Below, piece after piece: positions 15,656-23,476 of a DNA stretch of 64,000 nt; position 1 is the stretch's first letter; the number at the start of each line of letters is the position of its first letter. The DNA is taken from positions 166,912 to 230,911 of the forward strand of contig CBINHC010000006.1 of the NCBI GenBank assembly GCA_966250385.1. Reading direction: 5' to 3'. The translations under genes and the position numbers were made by a program. The notes below the pieces were generated by a model, which saw nothing but the letters and a program-made list of their open reading frames with translations, searched no databases and had not been told where the DNA came from. The stretch comes from DASWTL01 sp966250385 (GTDB lineage Bacteria; Bacteroidota; Bacteroidia; Sphingobacteriales; Sphingobacteriaceae).

Positions 15656-17794
15656 ATGTCAACGATCAATAAAAGCAGACGCGATTTTTTAAGAATGGCA
15701 ACGATCACCGGTGGTGGTCTGTTGCTGGGTTTTAACTGGTTCAGCTCGGAGGCCAGGACACTGGCCGTAGTGTCACCCGAGGCGATCGCTGAAGGCAGCG
15801 TAACATTCAATAGTTACCTTTCGATAGCAGGTGATGGAGTGATCACGATCGCATCACCCAACCCGGAGCTTGGTCAGAATATTATGACTTCATTCCCGAT
15901 GATCGTCGCCGAGGAACTGGATGCGGACTGGAAACAGGTGAAAGTGGTTCAGGCGCCGCTGGATGATCGCTTCGAGCGGCAGCTGACCGGCGGTAGCGGC
16001 GCGGTTCCGCACTCCTGGAAACGCCTGCGAAATGCCGGAGCGACAGCGCGCCATATGCTAGTCAGCGCAGCTGCCGCCCAGTGGAAAGTGCCCCTGGCCG
16101 AATGTACTGCGAGCGAAAGTTTCGTGGTGCACGTACCGAGCGGGAGGAAACTGTCTTTCGGTGAACTGGCCGGATCGGCGTCCAAAATGCCGGTGCCTGC
16201 CGAGGTCAGACTGAAGGATCGTAAAGACTTCAAACTGATCGGGAAAGCGGTCAGGAATGTCGAGAATCACAATATAATTACCGGAAAGCCCCTGTTCGGC
16301 CTGGACTTTTACCGGGAGGGCATGGTATATGCGATGATCCAGCGTCCCCCCTTCGGAATGAAAATAAAGTCGGTGGATGCCGCCGCCGCCACGTCCATGC
16401 CGGGAGTCCTGGATGTTGTGACGTTCAAGAACAATGTAGCCGTGGTCGGTCAGTCGACCTGGCAGGTGAACAAGGCCAGAAAGGCGGTCAGGATCGAATA
16501 TGAGGCTGACGGGGCGATCGAAAGTACCACGGATCATGACCGGCTTCTCAGCTCGCTGCTCGATGAGGGTGAGGTTACGGTGCGGCGCAGGGACGGTGAT
16601 CCGGATGCGGCCTTCAGGGCTGCGGCCAAAGTCGTAAAAAGCGAGTATCAGTGCCCGTTTCTTTCGCACAGTCCGATGGAGCCCATGAACTTTTTTGCGC
16701 ACGTCCGGCCGGACGGGGTGGAGCTTGTCGGTCCGACCCAAACCCCGGGAAATGCCCGGCGCGAGGTGTCTCAGCTGCTGAACGTCCCGGAGGACAAAAT
16801 CAGCCTTCAGCTCACCAGGCTCGGCGGGGGCTTCGGCCGCCGCCTGAAAACCGACTATGCAACGGAAGCGGCCGAACTTTCCAGCCTGATCAAAAAGCCG
16901 GTTAAGGTGATCTGGACCCGTGAGGATGACATGACAGGCGGCAGCTACCGGCCGGCGGTCCGGTACCGGTTTGAAGCTGCGCTTGACAGTGAGGGGCAGA
17001 TGATCGGATACCGGCTACGGGGCGCCGGCATTAATTCCGGTAATCCTACAAGGGAGCACAATTTTCCTTCGGGGGCGGTCGATAACCTGCTGATCGATTC
17101 GGTAGAGCATAAGTCGCCGATCACTACCGGCGCATGGCGGGCACCCATCACCAACTTTCTCGGTTTCGCTGAACAGGCGTTCCTTGATGAAGTTGCCGAG
17201 GCGGCAGGAAAGGATCCGGTTGCATTCCGGCTCGAGCTTCTTGAAAAGGCAAGGAAATCGCCGGTTGGCGAGATCCGGTACGACATTGCCAGAATGGAAA
17301 GCGTGATCCGGCTTGCCGCCGAAAAAGCCGGCTGGGGCACCCGGAAGGATGTGGCGCAGGGATTCAGCGTCTACTTTTCCCATGCATCCTATGTCGCACA
17401 GGTTGCCGAGGCCGTGGTGGAGGACGGTAAACCGGTTATCCGGAAGATCTATGCTGCGGCCGATTGCGGCGAGGTTGTTAACCTCAGCGGCGCCAGGCAG
17501 CAGGTTATGGGCGGTATCGTTGACGGTCTGGGTCATGCGATGTACGGAAAGCTGACCTTCCGGGACGGTGCCACTGAGCAAAAGAACTTTAATTCGTACA
17601 GGCTGATCCGCATGAAGGAGATTCCTGAAATCGATACCTGGTTTGTTGATAATGGGATCGATCCGACGGGTCTTGGCGAACCGGCTCTGCCGCCAACCGG
17701 GGGTGCGGTGGCCAACGCATTCTTTAAGGCTACCGGCAAGCGGTTGAGAAGGCAGCCCTTCATTGATGAAGAGATCTTTAAGGTTTCGTCTTAG
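15656..17794 (+). CDS. iorB: Tat-exported molybdopterin-binding aldehyde/heteroaromatic oxidoreductase subunit
   Basis: 712 residues. The N-terminus carries a twin-arginine signal (SRRDFLR followed by a Gly/Leu-rich stretch), so the folded cofactor-loaded enzyme is exported. Family landmarks include GGSGAVPHSW, a GGGFGRR loop for the cofactor, and the late GLGEPALPP, whose glutamate is the expected catalytic base of xanthine-oxidase-family hydroxylases. It pairs with the [2Fe-2S] subunit just upstream. A MoaC-MoaB fusion for molybdenum cofactor synthesis lies downstream on the other strand. The substrate remains unknown. Confidence 0.9.
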   Translation: MSTINKSRRDFLRMATITGGGLLLGFNWFSSEARTLAVVSPEAIAEGSVTFNSYLSIAGDGVITIASPNPELGQNIMTSFPMIVAEELDADWKQVKVVQAPLDDRFERQLTGGSGAVPHSWKRLRNAGATARHMLVSAAAAQWKVPLAECTASESFVVHVPSGRKLSFGELAGSASKMPVPAEVRLKDRKDFKLIGKAVRNVENHNIITGKPLFGLDFYREGMVYAMIQRPPFGMKIKSVDAAAATSMPGVLDVVTFKNNVAVVGQSTWQVNKARKAVRIEYEADGAIESTTDHDRLLSSLLDEGEVTVRRRDGDPDAAFRAAAKVVKSEYQCPFLSHSPMEPMNFFAHVRPDGVELVGPTQTPGNARREVSQLLNVPEDKISLQLTRLGGGFGRRLKTDYATEAAELSSLIKKPVKVIWTREDDMTGGSYRPAVRYRFEAALDSEGQMIGYRLRGAGINSGNPTREHNFPSGAVDNLLIDSVEHKSPITTGAWRAPITNFLGFAEQAFLDEVAEAAGKDPVAFRLELLEKARKSPVGEIRYDIARMESVIRLAAEKAGWGTRKDVAQGFSVYFSHASYVAQVAEAVVEDGKPVIRKIYAAADCGEVVNLSGARQQVMGGIVDGLGHAMYGKLTFRDGATEQKNFNSYRLIRMKEIPEIDTWFVDNGIDPTGLGEPALPPTGGAVANAFFKATGKRLRRQPFIDEEIFKVSS

Positions 17795-17800
17795 GACGAC

Positions 17801-17830
17801 GGGTGAGGGGCAGGCCCTTCACCCCTTGTT
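17801..17830 (+). terminator. Terminator-like hairpin between iorB and moaCB
   Basis: GGGTGAGGG and CCCTTCACCC pair with a short loop, 7 bases after the iorB stop; the tail has only a few T. It could serve both converging transcripts. Confidence 0.5.
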
Positions 17831-17853
17831 GAAAGGATTAACCGGCAATTCCT

Positions 17854-18801
17854 TTAATGTCCGCCTCCGTCCAGAATTTCGGAAGCGTGGAAAACGGCCG
17901 GAAGGATGGCTTCCAGCGATTCCTTCACCCCGGATGTGCTTCCCGGGAGGGTAATAACCAGTGTTTTTCCGATCGTGCCGGCAACCGACTGGCTCATCAT
18001 TGCCAGCGGAGTCCGCATCTGGCCGTGGTTCCTGATGGCTTCGGCAATGCCCGGAGCGTCCTTCTCCAGCAGTTCTTTTACCGCTTCATGGGTCACATCC
18101 CGCGGACCGAGTCCGGTGCCCCCGGTGGTGAATATGAACCGGATATTTTCTGCGGCCCACCTGCGGATCACCGACTGGATCTCGGTCTTGTCGTCGGGAA
18201 CCACCAGGAACCCCTTTACTGTCGCCCCGGTTCTTTCCAGGGTATCACGGATCAATTGACCACTCCGGTCCTTCCGGGCCCCGGCTGCGGCAGAATCGGA
18301 ACATACCAGAATGGCGCACGCCGCCGCTGTGTTGAACCTGCTCCGGTCAGATTTGCCCCCTTTTTTTTCCAGGAGTCGGATATGACCGATCTCCAGCCGG
18401 GTATCGACCGGTTTAAGCATATCATAAAGTTCCAGAGCGGCTACGGATACCGCTGTAAGCAGTTCCATTTCGATGCCGGTTCTGCCGATGGACTTAGCTT
18501 CTCCGCTGATCAGGATACCTGTCCTGCTGAATGCCGATGGGTCGACCAGTCCGGCATGGACCGATTCGTCCAGGAACTCAAACTTCAGGTCCATGCCGTC
18601 AATAGCAACGGGGTGGCAGTGTGGTAATAACTGAGGGGTCAGTTTCGCACCGAGGAAACCGGCCGCCCGGGCGACATCAAACAGGTTCCCTTTGGGAAGT
18701 GCGTTGTTCTTAATCAGACCGATTGACTCGGACGAGCAGAAAATGACTCCCGTTGCACGGGCTGTACGGAGGGATATTTGTTTACCTGTGATATCACGCA
18801 T
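17854..18801 (-). CDS. moaCB: Bifunctional molybdenum cofactor protein MoaC-MoaB fusion
   Basis: 315 residues from the ATG at 18801. Residues 1-150 are MoaC: KGNLFDVARAAGFLGAK, LLPHCHP and RTGIEMELLTAVSVAALELYDM, the cyclic pyranopterin monophosphate synthase motifs. Residues 155-315 are MoaB: AILVCSDSAAAG, FIFTTGGTGLGPRDVTHEA, and the SVAGTIGKTLVITLPGS end, the MoaB/MogA adenylyltransferase-like fold. The fusion is known in Bacteroidota. It converges on the molybdoenzyme genes, so the cofactor step and its user are neighbours. No moaA, moaE or moeA is in this window. Confidence 0.92.
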   Translation of the reverse strand: MRDITGKQISLRTARATGVIFCSSESIGLIKNNALPKGNLFDVARAAGFLGAKLTPQLLPHCHPVAIDGMDLKFEFLDESVHAGLVDPSAFSRTGILISGEAKSIGRTGIEMELLTAVSVAALELYDMLKPVDTRLEIGHIRLLEKKGGKSDRSRFNTAAACAILVCSDSAAAGARKDRSGQLIRDTLERTGATVKGFLVVPDDKTEIQSVIRRWAAENIRFIFTTGGTGLGPRDVTHEAVKELLEKDAPGIAEAIRNHGQMRTPLAMMSQSVAGTIGKTLVITLPGSTSGVKESLEAILPAVFHASEILDGGGH

Positions 18802-18842
18802 AAGCAAATATGGAAATAATGGACGGTTTAAAAGGGCAATGA

Positions 18843-19466
18843 TCAGTCGTAAAACGTCACCCGGCCGGTTTCGACCTCATAAAGGCCGCCGACCACCCTG
18901 ATCTTGCCATCCTGCTCCATTTCCCTGATGATCGGGCTTTCCTGGCGGATCCTTTCAATCGCATGTCTGATATTAAGTTCCGTTACATTGATGACAAAAT
19001 CGGTGTTGCTGCCGGTCCTGTTCTCCTGCGTGGTCGTTTCGGCGTCGATGGCCGGCTGTACTTTTTCCAGTAGCGTCGTCAGGTGTCCGAGCTGAACCTG
19101 GTTGCAAGCTCCGGTGATCGCGCCGCAGCGGGTATGTCCTATTACGGCAATGATCTTTGATCCGGCCAGCCTAGTGGCGAATTCCATGCTTCCCAGAATG
19201 TCTTCATTGACGATGTTGCCCGCTATGCGGATGCTGAAGATATCGCCAAGACCCTGGTCGAAGATCAGTTCCGCGGAGGTCCGGGAGTCTATACAGCTCA
19301 GGATGGTGGCGAACGGGAACTGGCCTTCTGCAGTTTCGTTAACCTGTTCCAGTAAGTTACGGTGGGCTTTCAGGTTCTGGACAAACCTTTCATTTCCTTC
19401 TTTCAGAATTTGCAGGGCCAGGTCCGGGGTCAGATTGTTCTGGGACTCGTAATTGTGAGTTCGCAT
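18843..19466 (-). CDS. Beta-class carbonic anhydrase
   Basis: 207 residues, cytoplasmic. Zinc ligands are Cys58 in SCIDSRTS (with the Asp60-Arg62 dyad), and His111 and Cys114 in GHTRCGAI. The fold's VEFA-type helix appears as GSMEFATRLAGSKIIAVIG. It interconverts carbon dioxide and bicarbonate. A promoter box lies 22 bases upstream of the ATG; the gene is not obviously in an operon. Confidence 0.93.
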   Translation of the reverse strand: MRTHNYESQNNLTPDLALQILKEGNERFVQNLKAHRNLLEQVNETAEGQFPFATILSCIDSRTSAELIFDQGLGDIFSIRIAGNIVNEDILGSMEFATRLAGSKIIAVIGHTRCGAITGACNQVQLGHLTTLLEKVQPAIDAETTTQENRTGSNTDFVINVTELNIRHAIERIRQESPIIREMEQDGKIRVVGGLYEVETGRVTFYD

Positions 19467-19488
19467 TTTTTACCGTTTAGTTGAGCGG

Positions 19489-19496
19489 CAAAGATA
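19489..19496 (-). promoter_or_regulatory. -7 promoter box of the carbonic anhydrase gene
   Basis: TATCTTTG on the minus strand is an exact TAnnTTTG match, 22 bases ahead of the ATG at 19466. No clear -33 element is seen. Confidence 0.4.
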
Positions 19497-19562
19497 GTAA
19501 AGGCTTCGGTTGCAGGAAACGGAAATAGGGGTGCCCCGCTTTGACTCTCCCAAAAAGGTGCG

Positions 19563-19597
19563 GAAAAAATAAACCCCTCAGTGAGTCTGAAGGGTTT
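19563..19597 (-). terminator. Terminator after tRNA-Val copy 2
   Basis: On the minus strand AAACCC-TTCAG pairs with CTGAGGGGTTT, followed by ATTTTTT, just beyond the tRNA 3' end. Confidence 0.8.
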
Positions 19598-19598
19598 G

Positions 19599-19673
19599 TG
19601 GAGGCTACTGGATTCGAACCAGTGACCCTCTGCTTGTAAGGCAGATGCTCTGAACCAGCTGAGCTAAGCCTCC
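19599..19673 (-). tRNA. tRNA-Val (anticodon TAC), copy 2
   Basis: 75 nt on the minus strand. Acceptor GGAGGCT pairs with AGCCTCC; a TA then a GCTC/GAGC D-stem follow; the anticodon stem TCTGC/GCAGA closes the loop CTTACAA, giving TAC; the T-arm is ACTGG-TTCGAAT-CCAGT. The discriminator is A and CCA is not encoded. It is identical to the copy at 19726-19800. Confidence 0.95.
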
Positions 19674-19685
19674 CGGTCATGCGAC

Positions 19686-19724
19686 TGGAAAAAATAAAAC
19701 CCTCCGGTCTGTTGAAGGGTTTTT
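19686..19724 (-). terminator. Terminator between the two tRNA-Val copies
   Basis: On the minus strand AAAAACCCT pairs with AGGGTTTT, followed by ATTTTTT. It comes directly after copy 1 and before copy 2. Confidence 0.75.
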
Positions 19725-19725
19725 G

Positions 19726-19800
19726 TGGAGGCTACTGGATTCGAACCAGTGACCCTCTGCTTGTAAGGCAGATGCTCTGAACCAGCTGAGCTAAGCCTCC
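19726..19800 (-). tRNA. tRNA-Val (anticodon TAC), copy 1
   Basis: 75 nt, identical to the second copy 127 bases downstream on the minus strand: seven-pair acceptor, GCTC/GAGC D-stem, anticodon loop CTTACAA and a canonical T-arm. A perfect promoter lies about 60 bases upstream. No encoded CCA. Confidence 0.95.
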
Positions 19801-19861
19801 CTTTTATCCTTGTTATGCGGTTCAAAAACGCCCCGGCATAACTCCCTCGCGTTTGGGTCTG

Positions 19862-19892
19862 CAAATATAGACCCTTGGATCAACTCTGCAAA
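19862..19892 (-). promoter_or_regulatory. Consensus promoter for the tRNA-Val genes
   Basis: On the minus strand TTTG (19892-19889), exactly 19 bases, then TATATTTG (19869-19862): a full match to the Bacteroidota housekeeping promoter. Transcription would begin near 19856, about 55 bases before the tRNA 5' end. Confidence 0.75.
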
Positions 19893-19924
19893 ATAAAAAT
19901 CTAACTTTTTTCCGAGCGGTTGAT

Positions 19925-20434
19925 TTACAGGTATTTCGTCAGGTCCTCTGATAGCGGTTTGACAGCCGAACGGAACCGGTGTACCAGTTTGCCGTTTTCA
20001 TCGATAAGGAATTTCTCAAAGTTCCATTTTACGGCGCCGGTAAAATCAGGGTTTTCTGCAGTGGTCAGGTATTTGAAAAGGGGGTGGATGTCGTCGCCGG
20101 CAACGCTCACTTTGGAGGCCAGCGGGAAGGTGACCCCGTAGTTCTTTTTGCAGAATTCGGTGATCTGAAGGTCCGTGCCGGGCTCCTGGCCGCCGAAGTT
20201 GTTTGCGGGAAATCCGATAACGGCAAGCCGGTCGCCATAAAGCTCGGCCAGTTTCTCCAGTTCTGCATACTGGGGTGTATAGCCGCACTTGGACGCCGTA
20301 TTAACGATCAGGATCTTCTTGCCTTTGTATTTGGCCAGATTGATGGTTTTTCCGTCGATTGCCTTGATGTTCTTGAATTGATAGACGGATGATGGCGATA
20401 CGAGCAGCATCAGGATGATTGCAAGCAGTTTCAT
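19925..20434 (-). CDS. Glutathione peroxidase family thiol peroxidase
   Basis: 169 residues with an N-terminal hydrophobic signal-like segment (MKLLAIILMLLVSPSS), so likely periplasmic. The peroxidatic cysteine is Cys50 in NTASKCGYTPQY, in place of selenocysteine. The other family signatures are GFPANNFGGQEPG and the WNFEKFLID motif near the C-terminus, supplying the Gln, Asn and Trp of the catalytic tetrad. It reduces peroxides, probably with thioredoxin as donor, as in other bacterial homologues. It stands alone downstream of the 2OG oxygenase, in the opposite direction. Confidence 0.93.
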   Translation of the reverse strand: MKLLAIILMLLVSPSSVYQFKNIKAIDGKTINLAKYKGKKILIVNTASKCGYTPQYAELEKLAELYGDRLAVIGFPANNFGGQEPGTDLQITEFCKKNYGVTFPLASKVSVAGDDIHPLFKYLTTAENPDFTGAVKWNFEKFLIDENGKLVHRFRSAVKPLSEDLTKYL

Positions 20435-20572
20435 GGTTGTTCAAATTTTGATCTAATATAAAGAACCTTTTCAGAAATTCCGTTGTATCAGTTGTTAATA
20501 ACTTAAGATGTTGACTAATAATTTTTTAGTCTGTTTTGAGGTGCGGTTCATGTCATGTTTTCCACAAAGCCG

Positions 20573-20580
20573 TATCTTTG
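20573..20580 (+). promoter_or_regulatory. -7 promoter box of the 2OG oxygenase gene
   Basis: TATCTTTG is an exact TAnnTTTG match, 18 bases before the ATG at 20599, supporting that start. No convincing -33 element. Confidence 0.4.
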
Positions 20581-20598
20581 TATTCAAATAACGAAAAT

Positions 20599-21564
20599 AT
20601 GTCAGCAGTGGTAAATATTCCCCGCCTTGATCTGAATGATTATTTAAAAGGCACTCCGGAACAACGGAAAAAGTTTTCAGACGATATCGGTAAGGCATTT
20701 ACGGATACCGGATTCGTAACGATCGCGAACCATGGTATGACGCAGGAGCTGATCGATGAACTTTATGCTGAAGTTAAGCGCTTTTTCGGACTGCCGGAGG
20801 AGACAAAGAAGAAGTATGAAAAACCGGAACTTGCAGGTCAGCGCGGTTACACCAGCAAGGGCCGTGAAAAGGCCAAGGATTCCAAAGTTCCTGACCTGAA
20901 GGAGTTCTGGCAGCGCGGGCAGGAAGTGACTGACGGGGATCCCATCAAAAACGAGTACCCTGACAACGTACTGGTTGAGGAATGCCCCGGTTTCAACAAA
21001 GTGACACGCGAAGTCTATGAGCGGCTGGAGTATGCCGGTCAGCACCTGCTCAGGGCCATTGCGGTGTACCTGGATCTTCCTGAGAACTATTTTGACGATA
21101 AGGTCCATAACGGCAATTCAATTTTGCGTGCCATCCATTATTTCCCGATCGAGGATCCTGATCATCTTCCTGCAGATGCGGTTCGCGCCGGTGCTCATGA
21201 AGATATCAACCTGATCACGCTGCTGATCGGCGCCAGTGCCGATGGTCTGGAGGTGCTTACCCGCGACGGTCAATGGTTCCCGGTGAAGGCCCAGGTGCAG
21301 GATATTGTTGTGAACGTGGGCGATATGCTGCAGCGTCTGACCAACAATAAGCTTAAGTCAACTACGCACCGTGTGGTGAACCCGCCGCGCGAGCTGATGA
21401 AGACCTCACGTTTTTCAGTTCCGTTCTTCCTGCATCCCAAATCCAATATGGATCTGACCAGTCTGGAATCCTGCGTCGACGCTGAACATCCGAAAGCTTA
21501 TCCGGATATTACCGCCGGGGCTTACCTGGACGAACGTCTCCGGGAGATCGGCCTGAAAATGTAG
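20599..21564 (+). CDS. Isopenicillin N synthase-like 2-oxoglutarate/Fe(II) dioxygenase
   Basis: 321 residues from the ATG at 20599; the frame is open back to 20536, but the -7 box lies inside that extension. An N-terminal DIOX_N region (IPRLDLNDYLKG, TGFVTIANHGM) precedes the 2OG-Fe(II) jelly roll. The iron ligands are His and Asp in AGAHEDINLITLLIG and a distal His in STTHRVVNPP; Arg and Ser in SRFSVPFFLHP bind the co-substrate. The substrate is unknown; relatives act on small molecules in many pathways. It is monocistronic, closed by a perfect terminator. Confidence 0.9.
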   Translation: MSAVVNIPRLDLNDYLKGTPEQRKKFSDDIGKAFTDTGFVTIANHGMTQELIDELYAEVKRFFGLPEETKKKYEKPELAGQRGYTSKGREKAKDSKVPDLKEFWQRGQEVTDGDPIKNEYPDNVLVEECPGFNKVTREVYERLEYAGQHLLRAIAVYLDLPENYFDDKVHNGNSILRAIHYFPIEDPDHLPADAVRAGAHEDINLITLLIGASADGLEVLTRDGQWFPVKAQVQDIVVNVGDMLQRLTNNKLKSTTHRVVNPPRELMKTSRFSVPFFLHPKSNMDLTSLESCVDAEHPKAYPDITAGAYLDERLREIGLKM

Positions 21565-21577
21565 GCTGAACCATCAT

Positions 21578-21616
21578 AAAAAAACGCCTGCTGGTCTCAT
21601 CAGCAGGCGTTTTTTT
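21578..21616. terminator. Bidirectional rho-independent terminator
   Basis: An A-run plus ACGCCTGCTG pairs perfectly with CAGCAGGCGT plus a T-run over a 7-base loop. It sits between two converging genes and can end transcripts from both sides. Confidence 0.92.
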
Positions 21617-21617
21617 A

Positions 21618-22097
21618 TTACCGGGTCATTTCTTCGCGGATCCGTTGTTCCAGTTCTGCGGGACACTGGGTGCCGATAATATAGATCAGGCCGTCGCGGT
21701 CCGTGAGTCTGACCGACTCTTTACCACCCGCGTAAAACCGGATCGTTCCTTTTTTATGGAGGTTGTAAACCGGGTTATTGATGATGAATGAACTGTAGGG
21801 TGCGCGTTCCACCTTAACGATGCTGTTCAGGTCGATTTTTACCAGGCGGGTGGTCCACAGGCCCTTGATCAGCACGCTTTTGTTCTTTACGGTGGTCCGG
21901 TAGTGCAGCAGGAACATCATGATGATGGAAACGATGATGATACTGCAGCCCACTACCAGGAAAAGGTCTGCGTTAGCCTGTTCCCCCGCCACAAAATAAG
22001 CGATGAAACAGAACAGGGCCATGACCATCCGGACACTGATCCTGGTATAGTCCCGGCCCAGGTACTGGTTCTCTATGAAGACAGAGGATTTTTCCAT
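21618..22097 (-). CDS. Two-helix membrane protein with PH-like domain, hypothetical
   Basis: 159 residues: two adjacent membrane helices (about 22-40 and 44-65), then a beta-rich C-terminal part (TTVKNKSVLIKGLWTTRLVKIDL, IIGTQCPAEL) resembling the bacterial PH-like domains found behind a helix hairpin. No enzymatic motif. Its start overlaps the tilS stop (TAATG), so it is translated from the tilS transcript. Function unknown. Confidence 0.6.
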   Translation of the reverse strand: MEKSSVFIENQYLGRDYTRISVRMVMALFCFIAYFVAGEQANADLFLVVGCSIIIVSIIMMFLLHYRTTVKNKSVLIKGLWTTRLVKIDLNSIVKVERAPYSSFIINNPVYNLHKKGTIRFYAGGKESVRLTDRDGLIYIIGTQCPAELEQRIREEMTR

Positions 22098-23425
22098 TAT
22101 TTCAGTTCGAAGATATAAACTTTTTTAGTGTTTGGAGTAACCTTGTACCGGTCATCCAGGCGCATCCCGGCCACCCAGATGATCTCCCCGTTACCGTTCA
22201 CCACGATCGGTACACGGCTTTTACGGATCAGCGGAACCTTTCGGCTTACAAAGAAGTCACTTACTTTCTTCGTGCCGTTCATTCCCAGCGGGCGGAATGT
22301 GTCGCCTTGCTGCCAGCTTCTGACCGTCAGCGGGAATACGAGCAGGTCGGCGTCCACGGCGGCCCTGTTGGGAGCCGTTTCCTCCGGTCCTGTCTGCGTG
22401 CCGGTCCGGATGCTCATTTCTGACCGGTTCCAACGGATTTCCGTATCCTCCGGCCCGATCATGGCAGAAGGTTGTGCCGCTTTCTGCTTCGCACTGATCA
22501 GGAGGTTCCCGCGGTCGATCAGCAGCACATGCGACCCGGATTCAAACGTGAGACCGGACTGGCCGTGAAGTGACCGGGCCAGGTCGCCGGTGACCGCCTC
22601 GGTAAAGCCGAATGGTTTCAGTATTTCGTATAGCAGGGTGTGCAGTGGGCTGAGCTTCTGAACCTCATTAAGTGACAGGCAGATCAGGTCGCCGTCTTTG
22701 TGCAGTAGTTTCGCCGACAGGGAGCGTACGGTCTCCCTGAGGAGCAGCTCGAGTTCCGTGAACCGCCTGTTGTTTGCTTCAAAGGTCTCTTCCAGGTTGG
22801 GATTCAGTTCTTTAAGCTTCGGGATCACTTCCAGCCGGATCTTGTTCCGGGCATACTTGGTTGAAATGTTGGATAGGTCATCCCGGTAGCGGATTCCGTT
22901 CTCCTCAGTCAGCTGGTCGATCTCCTGCCGGGTCAGGAACAGAAGGGGCCGGATGATCCGGTCTCTTTTTGGCCGGATACCATGCAGCCCGGCAATTCCG
23001 GTTCCCCGGACCAGGTTCAGCAGGGTCGTTTCGATGGCATCATTTTGGTGATGGGCTGTAGCGATATACTGGTACCCATTCTGCTCCCGGATGGTTTCGA
23101 ACCAGCGGAAGCGAAGTTCGCGCGCAGCCATCTGGATGGACAGCCGGTTTGATCCGGCGAATTCCCGGGTGTTGAACCGGGCATGAAAGTATGGTGCCCG
23201 GAATTCTTCGGCAAGCTGCCGGCAAAACTGCTCATCGGCATCAGCCTCCGTTCCGCGAAGCGTGAAATTGCAGTGTGCGATGCCGAACCGGATGCCGGAT
23301 TGTTGAAAGAAATGAGCCAGCAGGACCGAGTCCCGGCCGCCGCTTACCCCCAGGAGTATGCTGTCCCCCTCCGCGAACAGATCGTTTACGGATATGAAGT
23401 CTTTAAAGCGGTCCAGGGGTAGCAT
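22097..23425 (-). CDS. tilS: tRNA(Ile)-lysidine synthase
   Basis: 442 residues from the ATG at 23425; the frame extends 6 bases to a TTG that overlaps a promoter box. The PP-loop ATP-binding motif GVSGGRDS is near residues 26-33, with HCNFTLRG and ATAHHQNDAIETTLLNLVRGTG of the N-type ATPase domain, then the substrate-binding and C-terminal TilS domains (SWQQGDTFRPLGMNG, KVSDFF). TilS converts the wobble C of the CAU-anticodon tRNA-Ile to lysidine, so it reads AUA as isoleucine. A perfect promoter ends 3 bases before the ATG, suggesting a leaderless mRNA. Confidence 0.93.
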   Translation of the reverse strand: MLPLDRFKDFISVNDLFAEGDSILLGVSGGRDSVLLAHFFQQSGIRFGIAHCNFTLRGTEADADEQFCRQLAEEFRAPYFHARFNTREFAGSNRLSIQMAARELRFRWFETIREQNGYQYIATAHHQNDAIETTLLNLVRGTGIAGLHGIRPKRDRIIRPLLFLTRQEIDQLTEENGIRYRDDLSNISTKYARNKIRLEVIPKLKELNPNLEETFEANNRRFTELELLLRETVRSLSAKLLHKDGDLICLSLNEVQKLSPLHTLLYEILKPFGFTEAVTGDLARSLHGQSGLTFESGSHVLLIDRGNLLISAKQKAAQPSAMIGPEDTEIRWNRSEMSIRTGTQTGPEETAPNRAAVDADLLVFPLTVRSWQQGDTFRPLGMNGTKKVSDFFVSRKVPLIRKSRVPIVVNGNGEIIWVAGMRLDDRYKVTPNTKKVYIFELK

Positions 23426-23428
23426 GGT

Positions 23429-23459
23429 CAAATTTATATTTTAAATAACCTAAGGCAAA
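23429..23459 (-). promoter_or_regulatory. Consensus promoter of tilS, abutting its start codon
   Basis: On the minus strand TTTG (23459-23456), exactly 19 bases, then TAAATTTG (23436-23429). Three bases separate it from the ATG at 23425, so the transcript should begin at or next to the start codon. Confidence 0.65.
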
Positions 23460-23464
23460 AAAAC

Positions 23465-23472
23465 TAATTTTG
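23465..23472 (+). promoter_or_regulatory. -7 promoter box of the OstA-like gene
   Basis: TAATTTTG, an exact -7 match, 4 bases before the GTG start at 23477; a TTTA about 21 bases upstream is a poor -33 element. Divergent from the tilS promoter in a 51-base gap. Confidence 0.5.
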
Positions 23473-23476
23473 TAAG

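Noticed and set aside
19477..19864. Two minus-strand ORFs of about 66 residues
   Set aside because: They run through the two tRNA-Val genes and repeat the same peptide; they are shadows of the tRNAs.
20536..20598. Extended start of the 2OG oxygenase
   Set aside because: The -7 box TATCTTTG lies inside this stretch, so it is most likely upstream of the transcript's start codon.
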